Assembly (NCBI GenBank): GCA_002719775.1
Contig: PBEP01000001.1
Location: 1-46,653, forward strand
Direction of reading: 5' to 3'
From: Chloroflexota bacterium
Lineage (GTDB): Bacteria > Chloroflexota > Dehalococcoidia > Lucifugimonadales > Australimonadaceae
DNA length: 46,653 bases
Part shown: positions 28,415 through 36,792 of the stretch, in pieces
How the letters are laid out: each line of letters begins with the position of its first letter
How positions within the stretch are numbered: the first letter of the stretch is position 1
Translations under genes and position numbers: made by a program
The notes under the pieces: generated by a model
Databases searched by the model: none
What the model was told of the DNA's origin: nothing
Seen by the model: the letters and a program-made list of their open reading frames with translations, nothing else

Positions 28415-28440
28415 AAAAAACCCCTTGCCCAAGGCAAGGG
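28413..28440 (-). terminator. Intrinsic terminator of the pyr leader (attenuator)
   Basis: Minus strand CCCTTGCC-TTG-GGCAAGGGG-TTTTTTTT immediately before pyrR. Confidence 0.92.
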
Positions 28441-28473
28441 AATAATCTGCACTTTGTCAGAGCTCAGCCACTC

Positions 28474-28495
28474 GCCTTTTCAGCCTCTCTGGACT
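28474..28495 (-). promoter_or_regulatory. PyrR-binding RNA element (anti-antiterminator loop)
   Basis: Minus strand AGTCCAGAGAGGCTGAAAAGGC matches the remembered PyrR-binding consensus (ARUCCnGnGAGGYU..AAGG) just upstream of the terminator and pyrR. Confidence 0.9.
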
Positions 28496-28522
28496 GGTTT
28501 AAAGGTGCGGTACACACGTAGT

Positions 28523-28553
28523 TTATAACGACAATATTTTTAGAACAAGTCAA
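28523..28553 (-). promoter_or_regulatory. Possible promoter of the pyr operon
   Basis: Minus strand TTGACT then ~18-19 nt then GTTATA/TTATAA, upstream of the PyrR element; spacing not ideal. Confidence 0.4.
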
Positions 28554-28631
28554 TTTGCGATTCTTTTACAGAAATCAGAGGGAACTCATATTTGCTTTGA
28601 AAGTATGAATATAGAGAAAGCTTCCTGAAAA

Positions 28632-29846
28632 TCACTCTAGAACACCATTTCTATACAGCTGTTTTATTGATTCATCATTCAGACCTAAAATTTGCTTACA
28701 AACCCATTCATTGTGTTCTCCTAATAGGGGAGCATGCCTTGTATATTCAGCTGGAGTACTAGACAACGTAAATGCATTTGTATCGGTTGCGTGTGGTCCA
28801 ATTTCTGGATGATCTATTCTCACGAAATGTTCTCTGTGTTTGAGTTGATCATCATTGAATAAATCTTGACAGGATTGAACTACCCCGCTAGGTATACCAT
28901 TTCTTTGGCATATTTCCATCAACTCGAATGGATCAAAGGTTATGGTCCAACTTTCAATTAGGTTATCAAGCTCAATTTCATTGAGTTTTCTTTTCTCGTT
29001 AGAAATAAACATGTTGTCATTGACTAAGCTTTGGTTGCCTATAATTTTGCATAAGCTCTTCCATTGTTCATTCGTTTCGCACGCTAATGCTAGCCAATTG
29101 TCTTCACCTTTACATCTGTAAACAGAATGTGGCGCAATCTGGGTATCCTTATTACCCATTCGATTTGGGATACGTTCGTTGACCTGAGTATCTAATATCA
29201 TTGGCGAAAGATACTGTAAGGAGGCCTCTAGTTGGGAGAGATCAATATGAGTACCTTTTCCAGTATGCCTTGCTTGTATTAAGGCAGCGGAAATTGCTGA
29301 AATGGCTAAATGTGGCAAAAGAAAATCAGTATAAGCACCGTAAGGACTACTGGCAGGTCGATCCGGCCATCCCGTCACTGATGACAAACCTGCTAGTGAA
29401 GTTAAAACAGGACCGTATCCCGGTTGTTGAGACTCAGGTCCTTTCCTGCCAAGCATCGATGCACTGAATGTTACTAAATTTGGATTAATTGAATGTAATT
29501 CCTCTGGGCCCATTCCCCATTTTTCCATCACTCCTGGTGTGAAATTATCTGTAACCACATCAGCCCATTTAATCAAAGGTAGCATGAATGCATGAGCATC
29601 ATCGGCATTCATGTTCACTGTAATCCCATATTTGTTAACATTGTAATTTGAAAAATATGCTGATCGATTAACTCCTGGAATTCCATCTTTAAATGGCTGA
29701 GATAGCCTTAATGTTTCAAGACGAGATTGTGATTCTACTCTAATAACTTCCGCACCAAAATCTGCAAGATATCGAGTTAGCATTGGACCAATGACTACCC
29801 AGCAGAAATCTAACACTTTGATACCGTTGAATGCTCTTTTGTTCAT
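28632..29846 (-). CDS. CaiB/BaiF (class III) CoA-transferase family protein, catalytic Asp retained
   Basis: GIKVLDFCWVVIGPMLTRYLADFGAEVIRVES, ASSPYGAYTDFLLPHLAISAISAALIQARHTGKGTHIDLS. Confidence 0.92.
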   Translation of the reverse strand: MNKRAFNGIKVLDFCWVVIGPMLTRYLADFGAEVIRVESQSRLETLRLSQPFKDGIPGVNRSAYFSNYNVNKYGITVNMNADDAHAFMLPLIKWADVVTDNFTPGVMEKWGMGPEELHSINPNLVTFSASMLGRKGPESQQPGYGPVLTSLAGLSSVTGWPDRPASSPYGAYTDFLLPHLAISAISAALIQARHTGKGTHIDLSQLEASLQYLSPMILDTQVNERIPNRMGNKDTQIAPHSVYRCKGEDNWLALACETNEQWKSLCKIIGNQSLVNDNMFISNEKRKLNEIELDNLIESWTITFDPFELMEICQRNGIPSGVVQSCQDLFNDDQLKHREHFVRIDHPEIGPHATDTNAFTLSSTPAEYTRHAPLLGEHNEWVCKQILGLNDESIKQLYRNGVLE

Positions 29847-31090
29847 ATTACATGGCTCAATCGAAGAGATTCGATTTGGGTTTCTGTGTAGCCCAATTCT
29901 CTATATAGAATTTGGTTAGTGTGTTGCCCCAGAGAAGGCGCAAGCGCTTTGGGGCCTAAATTGAAATTATCAATACTGGCAAAGCCACCGGGGTGTTGTA
30001 ATTGGGAGTGCCTGAAATTATTCGATTCAAGGGGATGATTTAGCGGAGTCCAAAAGCCCCTAGCCCTTAATTGTGCGTTATTTAATAAATCCTCAGAGCT
30101 GTTTAGCTGAAAAAGTATTACACGAAATTTGACAGCTCCCGCGGAAAGTTCAGACTTAGTTTTATTTGAAAAGAACTTAAGTAAGGCACTTTCAAGGTCA
30201 TCAAGAACTTCTTGAGAAATTGTTCCGAATTCAAATTTACTCCAATCAACATTGGTGATTGCTTTTTCATGAACACCTTCATTACTCATCCATTTTGCTA
30301 GCCCATCCATGCTTCTTGCTCCCACTTTTCCTGCGGGATAAAAAAATGAAACTTCGCCATCAGAGCATGGATAAGTGATCCTCATACTGACATTACCGAT
30401 TTTTCGGTATGCACCATTACGAGATAAGTTTTCGCCTGATAGGTCCCATATTTGTGGGGCGTGAGATAGAGTGCGTGAAACTGCTTGCTGGCAAGAAACA
30501 TCTATATATTGACCTTCCCCAGTTTGAGAATGATGGAAAGCAGCGATCATTACACCTGCAGAAGCTGCCGCCCCTCCTAAAAGCCAAAATTGTTGAGAGT
30601 GACCTATTCGTACAGGAGCACGATCTTTTTCGCCGGTGAGGTACATTGATCCTCCCAGTGCGACTCCAGTCAAATCCGTTGCTAGATAATCACTTTTAGG
30701 CCCTGTCTGCCCAAAGGGGGTAACACTGGCCATAATTATATCGGTCTTAACTTTTACCAAATCAGAGTAGCCTAAATTTAAGGAGGGCAAATAACCAGGA
30801 TCACTTGACTCGATTACAACGTCGGACCTTCTAACTAAATCTTTAAAAATTTGTCGACCCCGAGTTAATGTTAAGTCTAAAGTCATAGATCGTCGGTCGG
30901 TTGCATAGGCATGCCAATATAAGCTGCGTTCAATACCGGGAACATCATTTATAAATGGACCTTGCATGCGAGCATCTGATCCAGCTATAGGTTCGACCTG
31001 AATTACTTGTGCTCCAAGGCCCGACAAAACCTTAGAGCACATTATTCCTCGTTTATCACTTAAATCTAATACTTTAATTTCTGAAATCAT
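29843..31090 (-). CDS. CaiB/BaiF (class III) CoA-transferase family protein, apparently lacking catalytic Asp
   Basis: EIKVLDLSDKRGIMCSKVLSGLGAQVIQVEP, PVRIGHSQQFWLLGGAAASAGVMIAAFHHSQTGEGQYIDVS; overlaps the next CoA-transferase (ATGA). Confidence 0.88.
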   Translation of the reverse strand: MISEIKVLDLSDKRGIMCSKVLSGLGAQVIQVEPIAGSDARMQGPFINDVPGIERSLYWHAYATDRRSMTLDLTLTRGRQIFKDLVRRSDVVIESSDPGYLPSLNLGYSDLVKVKTDIIMASVTPFGQTGPKSDYLATDLTGVALGGSMYLTGEKDRAPVRIGHSQQFWLLGGAAASAGVMIAAFHHSQTGEGQYIDVSCQQAVSRTLSHAPQIWDLSGENLSRNGAYRKIGNVSMRITYPCSDGEVSFFYPAGKVGARSMDGLAKWMSNEGVHEKAITNVDWSKFEFGTISQEVLDDLESALLKFFSNKTKSELSAGAVKFRVILFQLNSSEDLLNNAQLRARGFWTPLNHPLESNNFRHSQLQHPGGFASIDNFNLGPKALAPSLGQHTNQILYRELGYTETQIESLRLSHVI

Positions 31091-31154
31091 TTAGAGATCA
31101 TATTAGTTTGGTTTTGTATTGTGTGTAATAAGCATAACTAATATCCTCAGGTGT

Positions 31155-31799
31155 ATGGCTGATATTGCAATTATAGGTGGTACAGGCCCCGAGGGCCGTG
31201 GTTTGGCATTAAGATGGGCAATGGCTGGGCATCATTTGATTTTAGGCTCACGTGACGAGGTGAGGGCTCGTGATGCTGCCAATTCATTAAAATTAATAAA
31301 GCCAGGAATACATGTATCTGGTCATACAAACAGAGCGGCTATTGAAAAATCGGATTGCGTCGTATTTTCTATTCCGTATGAAGGATTAGATCAAGCTGTA
31401 TCGGATTTTGAAGATTGTTTATCAGGAAAGTTGGTTATTTCAGTAATTGCACCAATGGACTTTAGGAGTGGTTATCCAAAGGCACTAACTGTTGCCGAAG
31501 GCTCAGCTGCTGAGCTGATACAAGCTCGTGTACCTGGCTGTATTGTCACAAGTGGTTTTCAAAATTTAAGTGCCCAAGATCTACTAAAGCCTGACACTGA
31601 AATAAATGGCGATATCATTATTTGCGGTGATGATTTGGAGTCAAAAAAATTTACGATGGAATTAGCTGATTGTATTGCAGGGCTACGTGGGGTAGATGGT
31701 GGATATTTGGGCAACTCGAAAACAGTTGAAGGACTCACTGCTCTGATCCTATATATCAATAAACAAACAAAGAGTAGAAGCACGATAAAACTATTATGA
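31155..31799 (+). CDS. F420-dependent NADP reductase-like protein (NpdG-like)
   Basis: MADIAIIGGTGPEGRGLALRWAMAGHHLILGSRDEVRARDAANSL; FSIPYEGLDQAV. Start reset to the internal ATG. Confidence 0.82.
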   Translation: MADIAIIGGTGPEGRGLALRWAMAGHHLILGSRDEVRARDAANSLKLIKPGIHVSGHTNRAAIEKSDCVVFSIPYEGLDQAVSDFEDCLSGKLVISVIAPMDFRSGYPKALTVAEGSAAELIQARVPGCIVTSGFQNLSAQDLLKPDTEINGDIIICGDDLESKKFTMELADCIAGLRGVDGGYLGNSKTVEGLTALILYINKQTKSRSTIKLL

Positions 31800-31878
31800 C
31801 TTTAAGTTCATCATAGCTTGTAGCTATTGACGACGTTTGATTCAATAAATTCTGGATTTTAGTAGGTTAATTTTAAAT

Positions 31879-32265
31879 ATGCCCGAAGAACAAAGATACA
31901 GAAAAGAAATAGAAGAAATTTTAGCTAAATCTAGCAAAAAACCTCTACCTAGGAAAAAAAGAAACAGAATGACTGTCTTGACTCCTATTAGGAATAGGGC
32001 GATTCAAAACCGAAACTATCGAGGAGGAACTTTACTTAAACCTACAAACCTTCTCCTGCTGGGCGTACTTCTTTTGTTTGCTTCAATTTTCGCTTTAAAT
32101 ATGTACTTGTTTTGGTCAGGTTTAGTAGTAGTGATTTTCTCGTACATATTGTTTTTCAATAAAAGAAAACCAAGGTACGAAAAAAGATGGAGAGGGCATC
32201 CTATCGATGACGACGCGAGTACTTCTCGCGACTCACGTAAATGGAATTGGCGCAACAGAAATTAG
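31879..32265 (+). CDS. Hypothetical membrane protein, basic N-terminus, two TM segments
   Basis: ATG start, basic KKPLPRKKRNR, LLLLGVLLLFASIFALNMYLFWSGLVVVIFSYILFF; between npdG-like and thrC. Confidence 0.55.
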   Translation: MPEEQRYRKEIEEILAKSSKKPLPRKKRNRMTVLTPIRNRAIQNRNYRGGTLLKPTNLLLLGVLLLFASIFALNMYLFWSGLVVVIFSYILFFNKRKPRYEKRWRGHPIDDDASTSRDSRKWNWRNRN

Positions 32266-32283
32266 TTTTTGGCGAATGCATAG

Positions 32284-33462
32284 ATGCACAGTTTAATTAC
32301 ACACCTTGAATGTACTGCATGCGGACTGGCCGTTAAAAGTGAAAAGCTCAATAAGCTTTGTACTGCATGCGGAAAGGTCCTTTTTGCAAGATACGACTTA
32401 GAAAAAGCAAAAAATATAATAGATCGTGACAAAGTTTATGGCCGCAGATCGTCAATGTGGCGCTTTAACGAATTAATGCCAATAAAAAGTCCTGAGAATA
32501 TCGTTAGTTTGGATGAAGGAAATACCCCTTTATTAAGGGCTTCAAGATTGGAATCCTTATTAGAGGCTTCTCAGATTTGGATTAAAGATGAAAGTGCAAA
32601 CCCAACTGGATCATTCAAAGCTAGAGGACTTTCAGCCGCTGTCTCTAAAGCTCATGAACTGGGCATCAAGAAATTAACGTTGCCCTCAGCGGGTAATGCA
32701 GCAGGTGCCTTAGCTGCATATTGTGCTAAAGCTGGTATTGAAGCACATGTTTTCATGCCTAATGATGCGCCTCAAGCAAATAGATTTGAGGCAGAATTGG
32801 CAGGAGCAAAAGTAACCCTGGTAGACGGTTTAATTTCTGATGCCGGAGTATTGGCACAAAAAATGGCAAAGGAATTAGAGTTGTTTGATGTTTCGACCCT
32901 TAAGGAGCCTTATAGGGTCGAGGGCAAAAAAACGATGGGTTATGAGATTGCATCCTCACTTGGGTGGCGGGTTCCTGAAGTTATTATTTACCCAACTGGC
33001 GGTGGTACTGGGATTGTAGGAATGTGGAAGGCATTTGATGAAATGCAATCACTTGGTTGGATAGGATCAGATAGGCCCAAAATGGTAGTGGTCCAGTCTG
33101 AAGGATGCGCTCCGATCGTTCGCGCATACGAACAAGGTAAAAAATTTGCTGAGCCTTGGGAGAACGCAAGCACTATCGCTGCAGGGATTCGTGTCCCCTC
33201 CGCAATTGGAGATTATTTGATATTGGATTCAGTTCGTAAAAGCGGAGGCACTGCTATTACTGTCTCAGATCAAGAAATTGTAGAAAATATGAAAATCTTC
33301 GCCTCTTTTGAAGGTTTGTGGGTGGCCCCAGAAGGGGCTGCAACTTTAGCGGCATATAAAAAACTGCTCTTGTCCGGGTTTTTAACAAAGGATAGTGAGG
33401 TTGTGCTCATGAATACTGGTGCGGGTAGTAAATATTTGGATATGGTTGAGAGTTTTGTTTGA
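32284..33462 (+). CDS. thrC: Threonine synthase
   Basis: LECTACGLAVKSEKLNKLCTACGKVLFARYDLEKAK zinc-ribbon-like N-term; LDEGNTPLLRASRLE; WIKDESANPTGSFKARGLSAAVS; PTGGGTGIVGMWKAF. Confidence 0.93.
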   Translation: MHSLITHLECTACGLAVKSEKLNKLCTACGKVLFARYDLEKAKNIIDRDKVYGRRSSMWRFNELMPIKSPENIVSLDEGNTPLLRASRLESLLEASQIWIKDESANPTGSFKARGLSAAVSKAHELGIKKLTLPSAGNAAGALAAYCAKAGIEAHVFMPNDAPQANRFEAELAGAKVTLVDGLISDAGVLAQKMAKELELFDVSTLKEPYRVEGKKTMGYEIASSLGWRVPEVIIYPTGGGTGIVGMWKAFDEMQSLGWIGSDRPKMVVVQSEGCAPIVRAYEQGKKFAEPWENASTIAAGIRVPSAIGDYLILDSVRKSGGTAITVSDQEIVENMKIFASFEGLWVAPEGAATLAAYKKLLLSGFLTKDSEVVLMNTGAGSKYLDMVESFV

Positions 33463-33464
33463 TC

Positions 33465-33540
<76 letters not shown>

Positions 33541-33658
33541 TTCAAAACGATATAATGGTAAAACTATAGGTTGGTATCAGTTTTCAGGCAACAATCCCTA
33601 TTTGTAATTAAAGATCTGTTACCAAAGACAAACGATGCTAAAATAGTCACTAAATTGT

Positions 33659-33733
33659 TCCCGCGTAGCTCAGTGGTAGAGCGGTCGGCTGTTAACCGAT
33701 TGGTCGTAGGTTCGAGTCCTACCGCGGGAGCCA
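33659..33733 (+). tRNA. tRNA-Asn (GTT)
   Basis: TCCCGCGTAGCTCAGTGGTAGAGCGGTCGGCTGTTAACCGATTGGTCGTAGGTTCGAGTCCTACCGCGGGAGCCA. Confidence 0.95.
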
Positions 33734-33767
33734 AATTACTTCTGCGATTCACACGCCTAGTAAAAGT

Positions 33768-33842
33768 GCCCCTGTAGCTCAGAGGATAGAGCATTGGTTT
33801 CCTAAACCATGTGCCTGGGTTCGAGTCCCAGCAGGGGTACCA
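33768..33842 (+). tRNA. tRNA-Arg (CCT)
   Basis: GCCCCTGTAGCTCAGAGGATAGAGCATTGGTTTCCTAAACCATGTGCCTGGGTTCGAGTCCCAGCAGGGGTACCA. Confidence 0.94.
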
Positions 33843-33849
33843 GTATATT

Positions 33850-34116
33850 TCAGCATCCACCTGAAATAGGTTTTAAAAAATGCACTTCGGAATTTATTTT
33901 TAATTTTGCTCGAGGACCTTCTACAGTCTGCTCTCCATCAATGACAGCAGCTAATCCAGGCCGGATTCGAGTGCCAGAAAAAATCTCATCCTGAATCCCT
34001 GGGAAAAGCCCATTTAATTCAGAAACTGCATCACGGAGTGTAATACCAGCGACTTCAATGCTTTTCGCCCCGTTTGTGAGTTTTCTCATTTCTATCGGGA
34101 TAAAAAGAGTAGGCAT
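33850..34116 (-). CDS. MoaD/ThiS-family ubiquitin-like sulfur carrier, C-terminus GGC
   Basis: MPTLFIPIEMRKLTNGAKSIEVAGITLRDAVSELNGLFPGIQDEI..VIDGEQTV..INSEVHFLKPISGGC. Confidence 0.82.
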   Translation of the reverse strand: MPTLFIPIEMRKLTNGAKSIEVAGITLRDAVSELNGLFPGIQDEIFSGTRIRPGLAAVIDGEQTVEGPRAKLKINSEVHFLKPISGGC

Positions 34117-34118
34117 GT

Positions 34119-34613
34119 TTAATTATTATCTTCAGCGACCTTTTGAACAGCTCTGATTATTTTGTCGTAGCCCGTGCACCGACAAAGATTACCTGCTAAC
34201 CAAAGGCGAATCCTCTGTTCATCTGGATTGGGTTCTTTTTCAAGTAATGCCTTAGCCGATACCAAAAAGCCAGGAGTACAAATTCCACATTGAAGGGCTG
34301 CTTCTTCAAGGAATGCTTGTTGTAAGGGATGCAAATTTCCTCCGTCCTTTGCAATTCCTTCTATAGTTTCAATGGACTTACCTTCAGTCTCCGCACCTAA
34401 AACTAAACAAGAATCAACGATCCTTCCATCAAGATTAACTGTACAGGCACCACAATTTCCATCATTGCAGCCCTCTTTTGTTCCAGTGAGTCCAGCTACC
34501 TCTCGCAACATTTCAAGCAAACTTTGATGCGGGGAGATTAACAATTCCATATTTTCTTGATTGATTGTAGTTTTAACTATTATTTTGCTTACTGAGTCTA
34601 TTTCTGTCATCAA
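34119..34613 (-). CDS. Molybdenum hydroxylase [2Fe-2S] small subunit (CoxS/XdhC-type)
   Basis: GTKEGCNDGNCGACTVNLDGRIVDSC; CGICTPGFLVSAKALL; LAGNLCRCTGYDKIIRAV. Confidence 0.94.
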   Translation of the reverse strand: MMTEIDSVSKIIVKTTINQENMELLISPHQSLLEMLREVAGLTGTKEGCNDGNCGACTVNLDGRIVDSCLVLGAETEGKSIETIEGIAKDGGNLHPLQQAFLEEAALQCGICTPGFLVSAKALLEKEPNPDEQRIRLWLAGNLCRCTGYDKIIRAVQKVAEDNN

Positions 34614-35482
34614 TTACTCCGAGCACGTTTTAGTGCTGTATTTAGCGTACGCCTTGTGAGAACATTTACTAGTTTTTGGCGAAACTCGATATCGCCGCGC
34701 ATATCATCTATAGGCGAAGCTGCCGATGCTGCTAACTCTGCTGCTTCGTAGAAGGATTCCTCTGAAGGTTGCTTACCTATTAAAAATTGGTTTGAAGTTT
34801 CAGCGACTATAGGAGTAGGACCCACAGCAGCAAGTGCAATCCTTGCAGCCTCTATGGTATTACCATCATCACTTAGCTGTATTGAACTTGCAACTCCGGC
34901 TACAGCTATGTCCATTTCATTCCTTGGTATAAATCGTTCGTATGCTGATCCAAAGCCAGACTTTGGGGTGGGTATATTTATGCTTACTAAAAACTCACCT
35001 TTCGCTAATATATTCTTGCCAGGACCAGTGCAAAATGCTGCAACTGGAATTGACTTTGGCCCATTAGGCCCAACAATATTTGCAGTTGAGTTATGGACAA
35101 TTAGAGGGCATATGCCGTCAGCGCTAGGGGTAGAATTGCAAAGATTGCCTCCTAAACTTGCTCGCGACTGAATCTGAATTCCACCAATTAATGAAGCAGC
35201 ATCCGTAATACCGGGATAATTTGCAACTATTTCTGGGTTTTCATAGATTTGATAACAAGGTACCGCTGCACCTAAAACAAGACTTTCCAGACCAAGAATT
35301 AATTTAGTGGTTTCGGCTATATGCTTTAAATCAATTAGCGCGTCTAAATCAAATCTGCCGGTACGGGTTTGAACTAATATGTCAGTTCCACCAGCTAAAA
35401 GCCTAGCCCTTTCTCCGTATTCCGACAATAAATTGAGAACCTGGTCAATATTTTCTGGAGCAATGTACTTAAAAGGATGCAA
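34610..35482 (-). CDS. Molybdenum hydroxylase FAD-binding medium subunit (CoxM/XdhB-type)
   Basis: MHPFKYIAPENIDQVLNLLSEYGERARLLAGGTDI; SLGGNLCNSTPSADG. Start reset to TTG preceded at 6 nt by GGAGG. Confidence 0.92.
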   Translation of the reverse strand: MHPFKYIAPENIDQVLNLLSEYGERARLLAGGTDILVQTRTGRFDLDALIDLKHIAETTKLILGLESLVLGAAVPCYQIYENPEIVANYPGITDAASLIGGIQIQSRASLGGNLCNSTPSADGICPLIVHNSTANIVGPNGPKSIPVAAFCTGPGKNILAKGEFLVSINIPTPKSGFGSAYERFIPRNEMDIAVAGVASSIQLSDDGNTIEAARIALAAVGPTPIVAETSNQFLIGKQPSEESFYEAAELAASAASPIDDMRGDIEFRQKLVNVLTRRTLNTALKRARSN

Positions 35483-35584
35483 TGGAAGCCTCCGTGGAGT
35501 TGCAGTATACCGTACTGCATTATCGACAAAGCAGACGAACCTCGCAACCAGCATTATGTTAATTTATTGGTGACTAGCTGAATT

Positions 35585-36424
35585 TCACTGCCAAACAGGT
35601 ATTCGAACAATGGTTCCGTTTCCTGCAATGGTTACGTATAAGTAGCCATTTAACCAGCACATATTTGTGACCCGTTCTCCCAATTTGTAGCTTTTGATTA
35701 ATGAGCCTACAGAGATGTCTACTACGTCGATAGTTCCATTAGTCCATCTTGCAATCCATAGGTTAGAGAATTGGTCAAAAGAAATACCATCCAACGTGTC
35801 AGTAGGAAATTGCATTACTATTTTTTTATCTGATAGCAACCCGTCTTCATCAACAGAATAACTAAGAAGCCTATTAGTCCCGGACTCTGCTAAGTATAAT
35901 TTTGAACCGTCAGGGTGGAATGCAAGGCCATTGGGGAAAGCTAATTTATTGTCAAGGCGAATGACTGTTTTTGCTAATCCATCTTTTGCAGTTTTAATTT
36001 TATAAATACTACCTATAGGATTATCTATGCTGCTTCCTGTGGGGTCTGTGAAAACTATATCGCCGTGAGGATCTAGGCAAAGGTCATTGGGCCCTAAATA
36101 GGGGCTGCCTTCATATTCGCTAGTTATAATTTCCATTTTTCTGGTCTTTAAACTAAATCGAGTAATTCGCTGACCGCCAAAATCAGCCACAACAATGAAG
36201 CCTCTGGGATCATATTTCAAACCATTGGCTTGGCCGCCAGTTTCTGCCCAAACTTCTGGAGAACCACCTGGAAAGTAACGGCCTATTGTGCCTAATCTTT
36301 TGTAATTAACGAAATAAATATACCCATCATCTGCAGCAGCTGGACCTTCGGCAAAGGCTATATCCGTTACCACGACCTCAGGTTTTATTGCAGATGGTAA
36401 TAAAAAGTTTTCTTTTTCTCTCAT
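35585..36424 (-). CDS. SMP-30/gluconolactonase/LRE-family protein
   Basis: DIAFAEGPAAADDGYIYFVNY, GQANGLKYDPRGFIVVADFG, LGPNDLCLDPHGDIVFTDPTG, KLAFPNGLAFHPDGSKLYLAESGTNR. Confidence 0.9.
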   Translation of the reverse strand: MREKENFLLPSAIKPEVVVTDIAFAEGPAAADDGYIYFVNYKRLGTIGRYFPGGSPEVWAETGGQANGLKYDPRGFIVVADFGGQRITRFSLKTRKMEIITSEYEGSPYLGPNDLCLDPHGDIVFTDPTGSSIDNPIGSIYKIKTAKDGLAKTVIRLDNKLAFPNGLAFHPDGSKLYLAESGTNRLLSYSVDEDGLLSDKKIVMQFPTDTLDGISFDQFSNLWIARWTNGTIDVVDISVGSLIKSYKLGERVTNMCWLNGYLYVTIAGNGTIVRIPVWQ

Positions 36425-36508
36425 GAGTTCATGCTACATTATTCTGTTGACACTCGTAATCTATACAAATAGCCTTAGGATAGGTGAATTTAGCTAAGGA
36501 TAATCATC

Positions 36509-36766
36509 ATGACCTATTTACGAATAATTGCTTGGGATGTCATATTCGCACTTCTAAAAAGAATTATAAATTGGTTTGTGATACTACTAATCACAGCATG
36601 GGCTGGCATGCACGTTTGGGCCTTAGTATCAAGGTTGACTGATTTTCCCACAGTTTCATATTTCGCTTGCCTGATAGCAATTATTGGACTGTGGCTAGTG
36701 GTATTTCCGCTGATCATTTTAGCCCATAAACTCTACCAGCCTCCAGAAAGAGATTTATTCTCCTAA
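36509..36766 (+). CDS. Small hypothetical membrane protein
   Basis: 85 aa, two to three hydrophobic stretches, ATG start; not homologous to anything I recognise. Confidence 0.4.
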   Translation: MTYLRIIAWDVIFALLKRIINWFVILLITAWAGMHVWALVSRLTDFPTVSYFACLIAIIGLWLVVFPLIILAHKLYQPPERDLFS

Positions 36767-36792
36767 TAACCTCGTCAGGATGCTGGTTGGTT

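Noticed and set aside
28415-28432. N-terminal residues MGKGFF of the listed pyrR ORF
   Set aside because: This start would lie in the terminator loop/stem; PyrR homology begins further downstream.
31813-31827. ATAGC-TTGTA-GCTAT inverted repeat after the npdG-like gene
   Set aside because: Very short stem and no T-run; not convincing as a terminator.
33564-33860. 98-aa minus-strand ORF and overlapping plus ORFs across 33571-33994
   Set aside because: They read through tRNA-Asn and tRNA-Arg genes; typical spurious tRNA ORFs.
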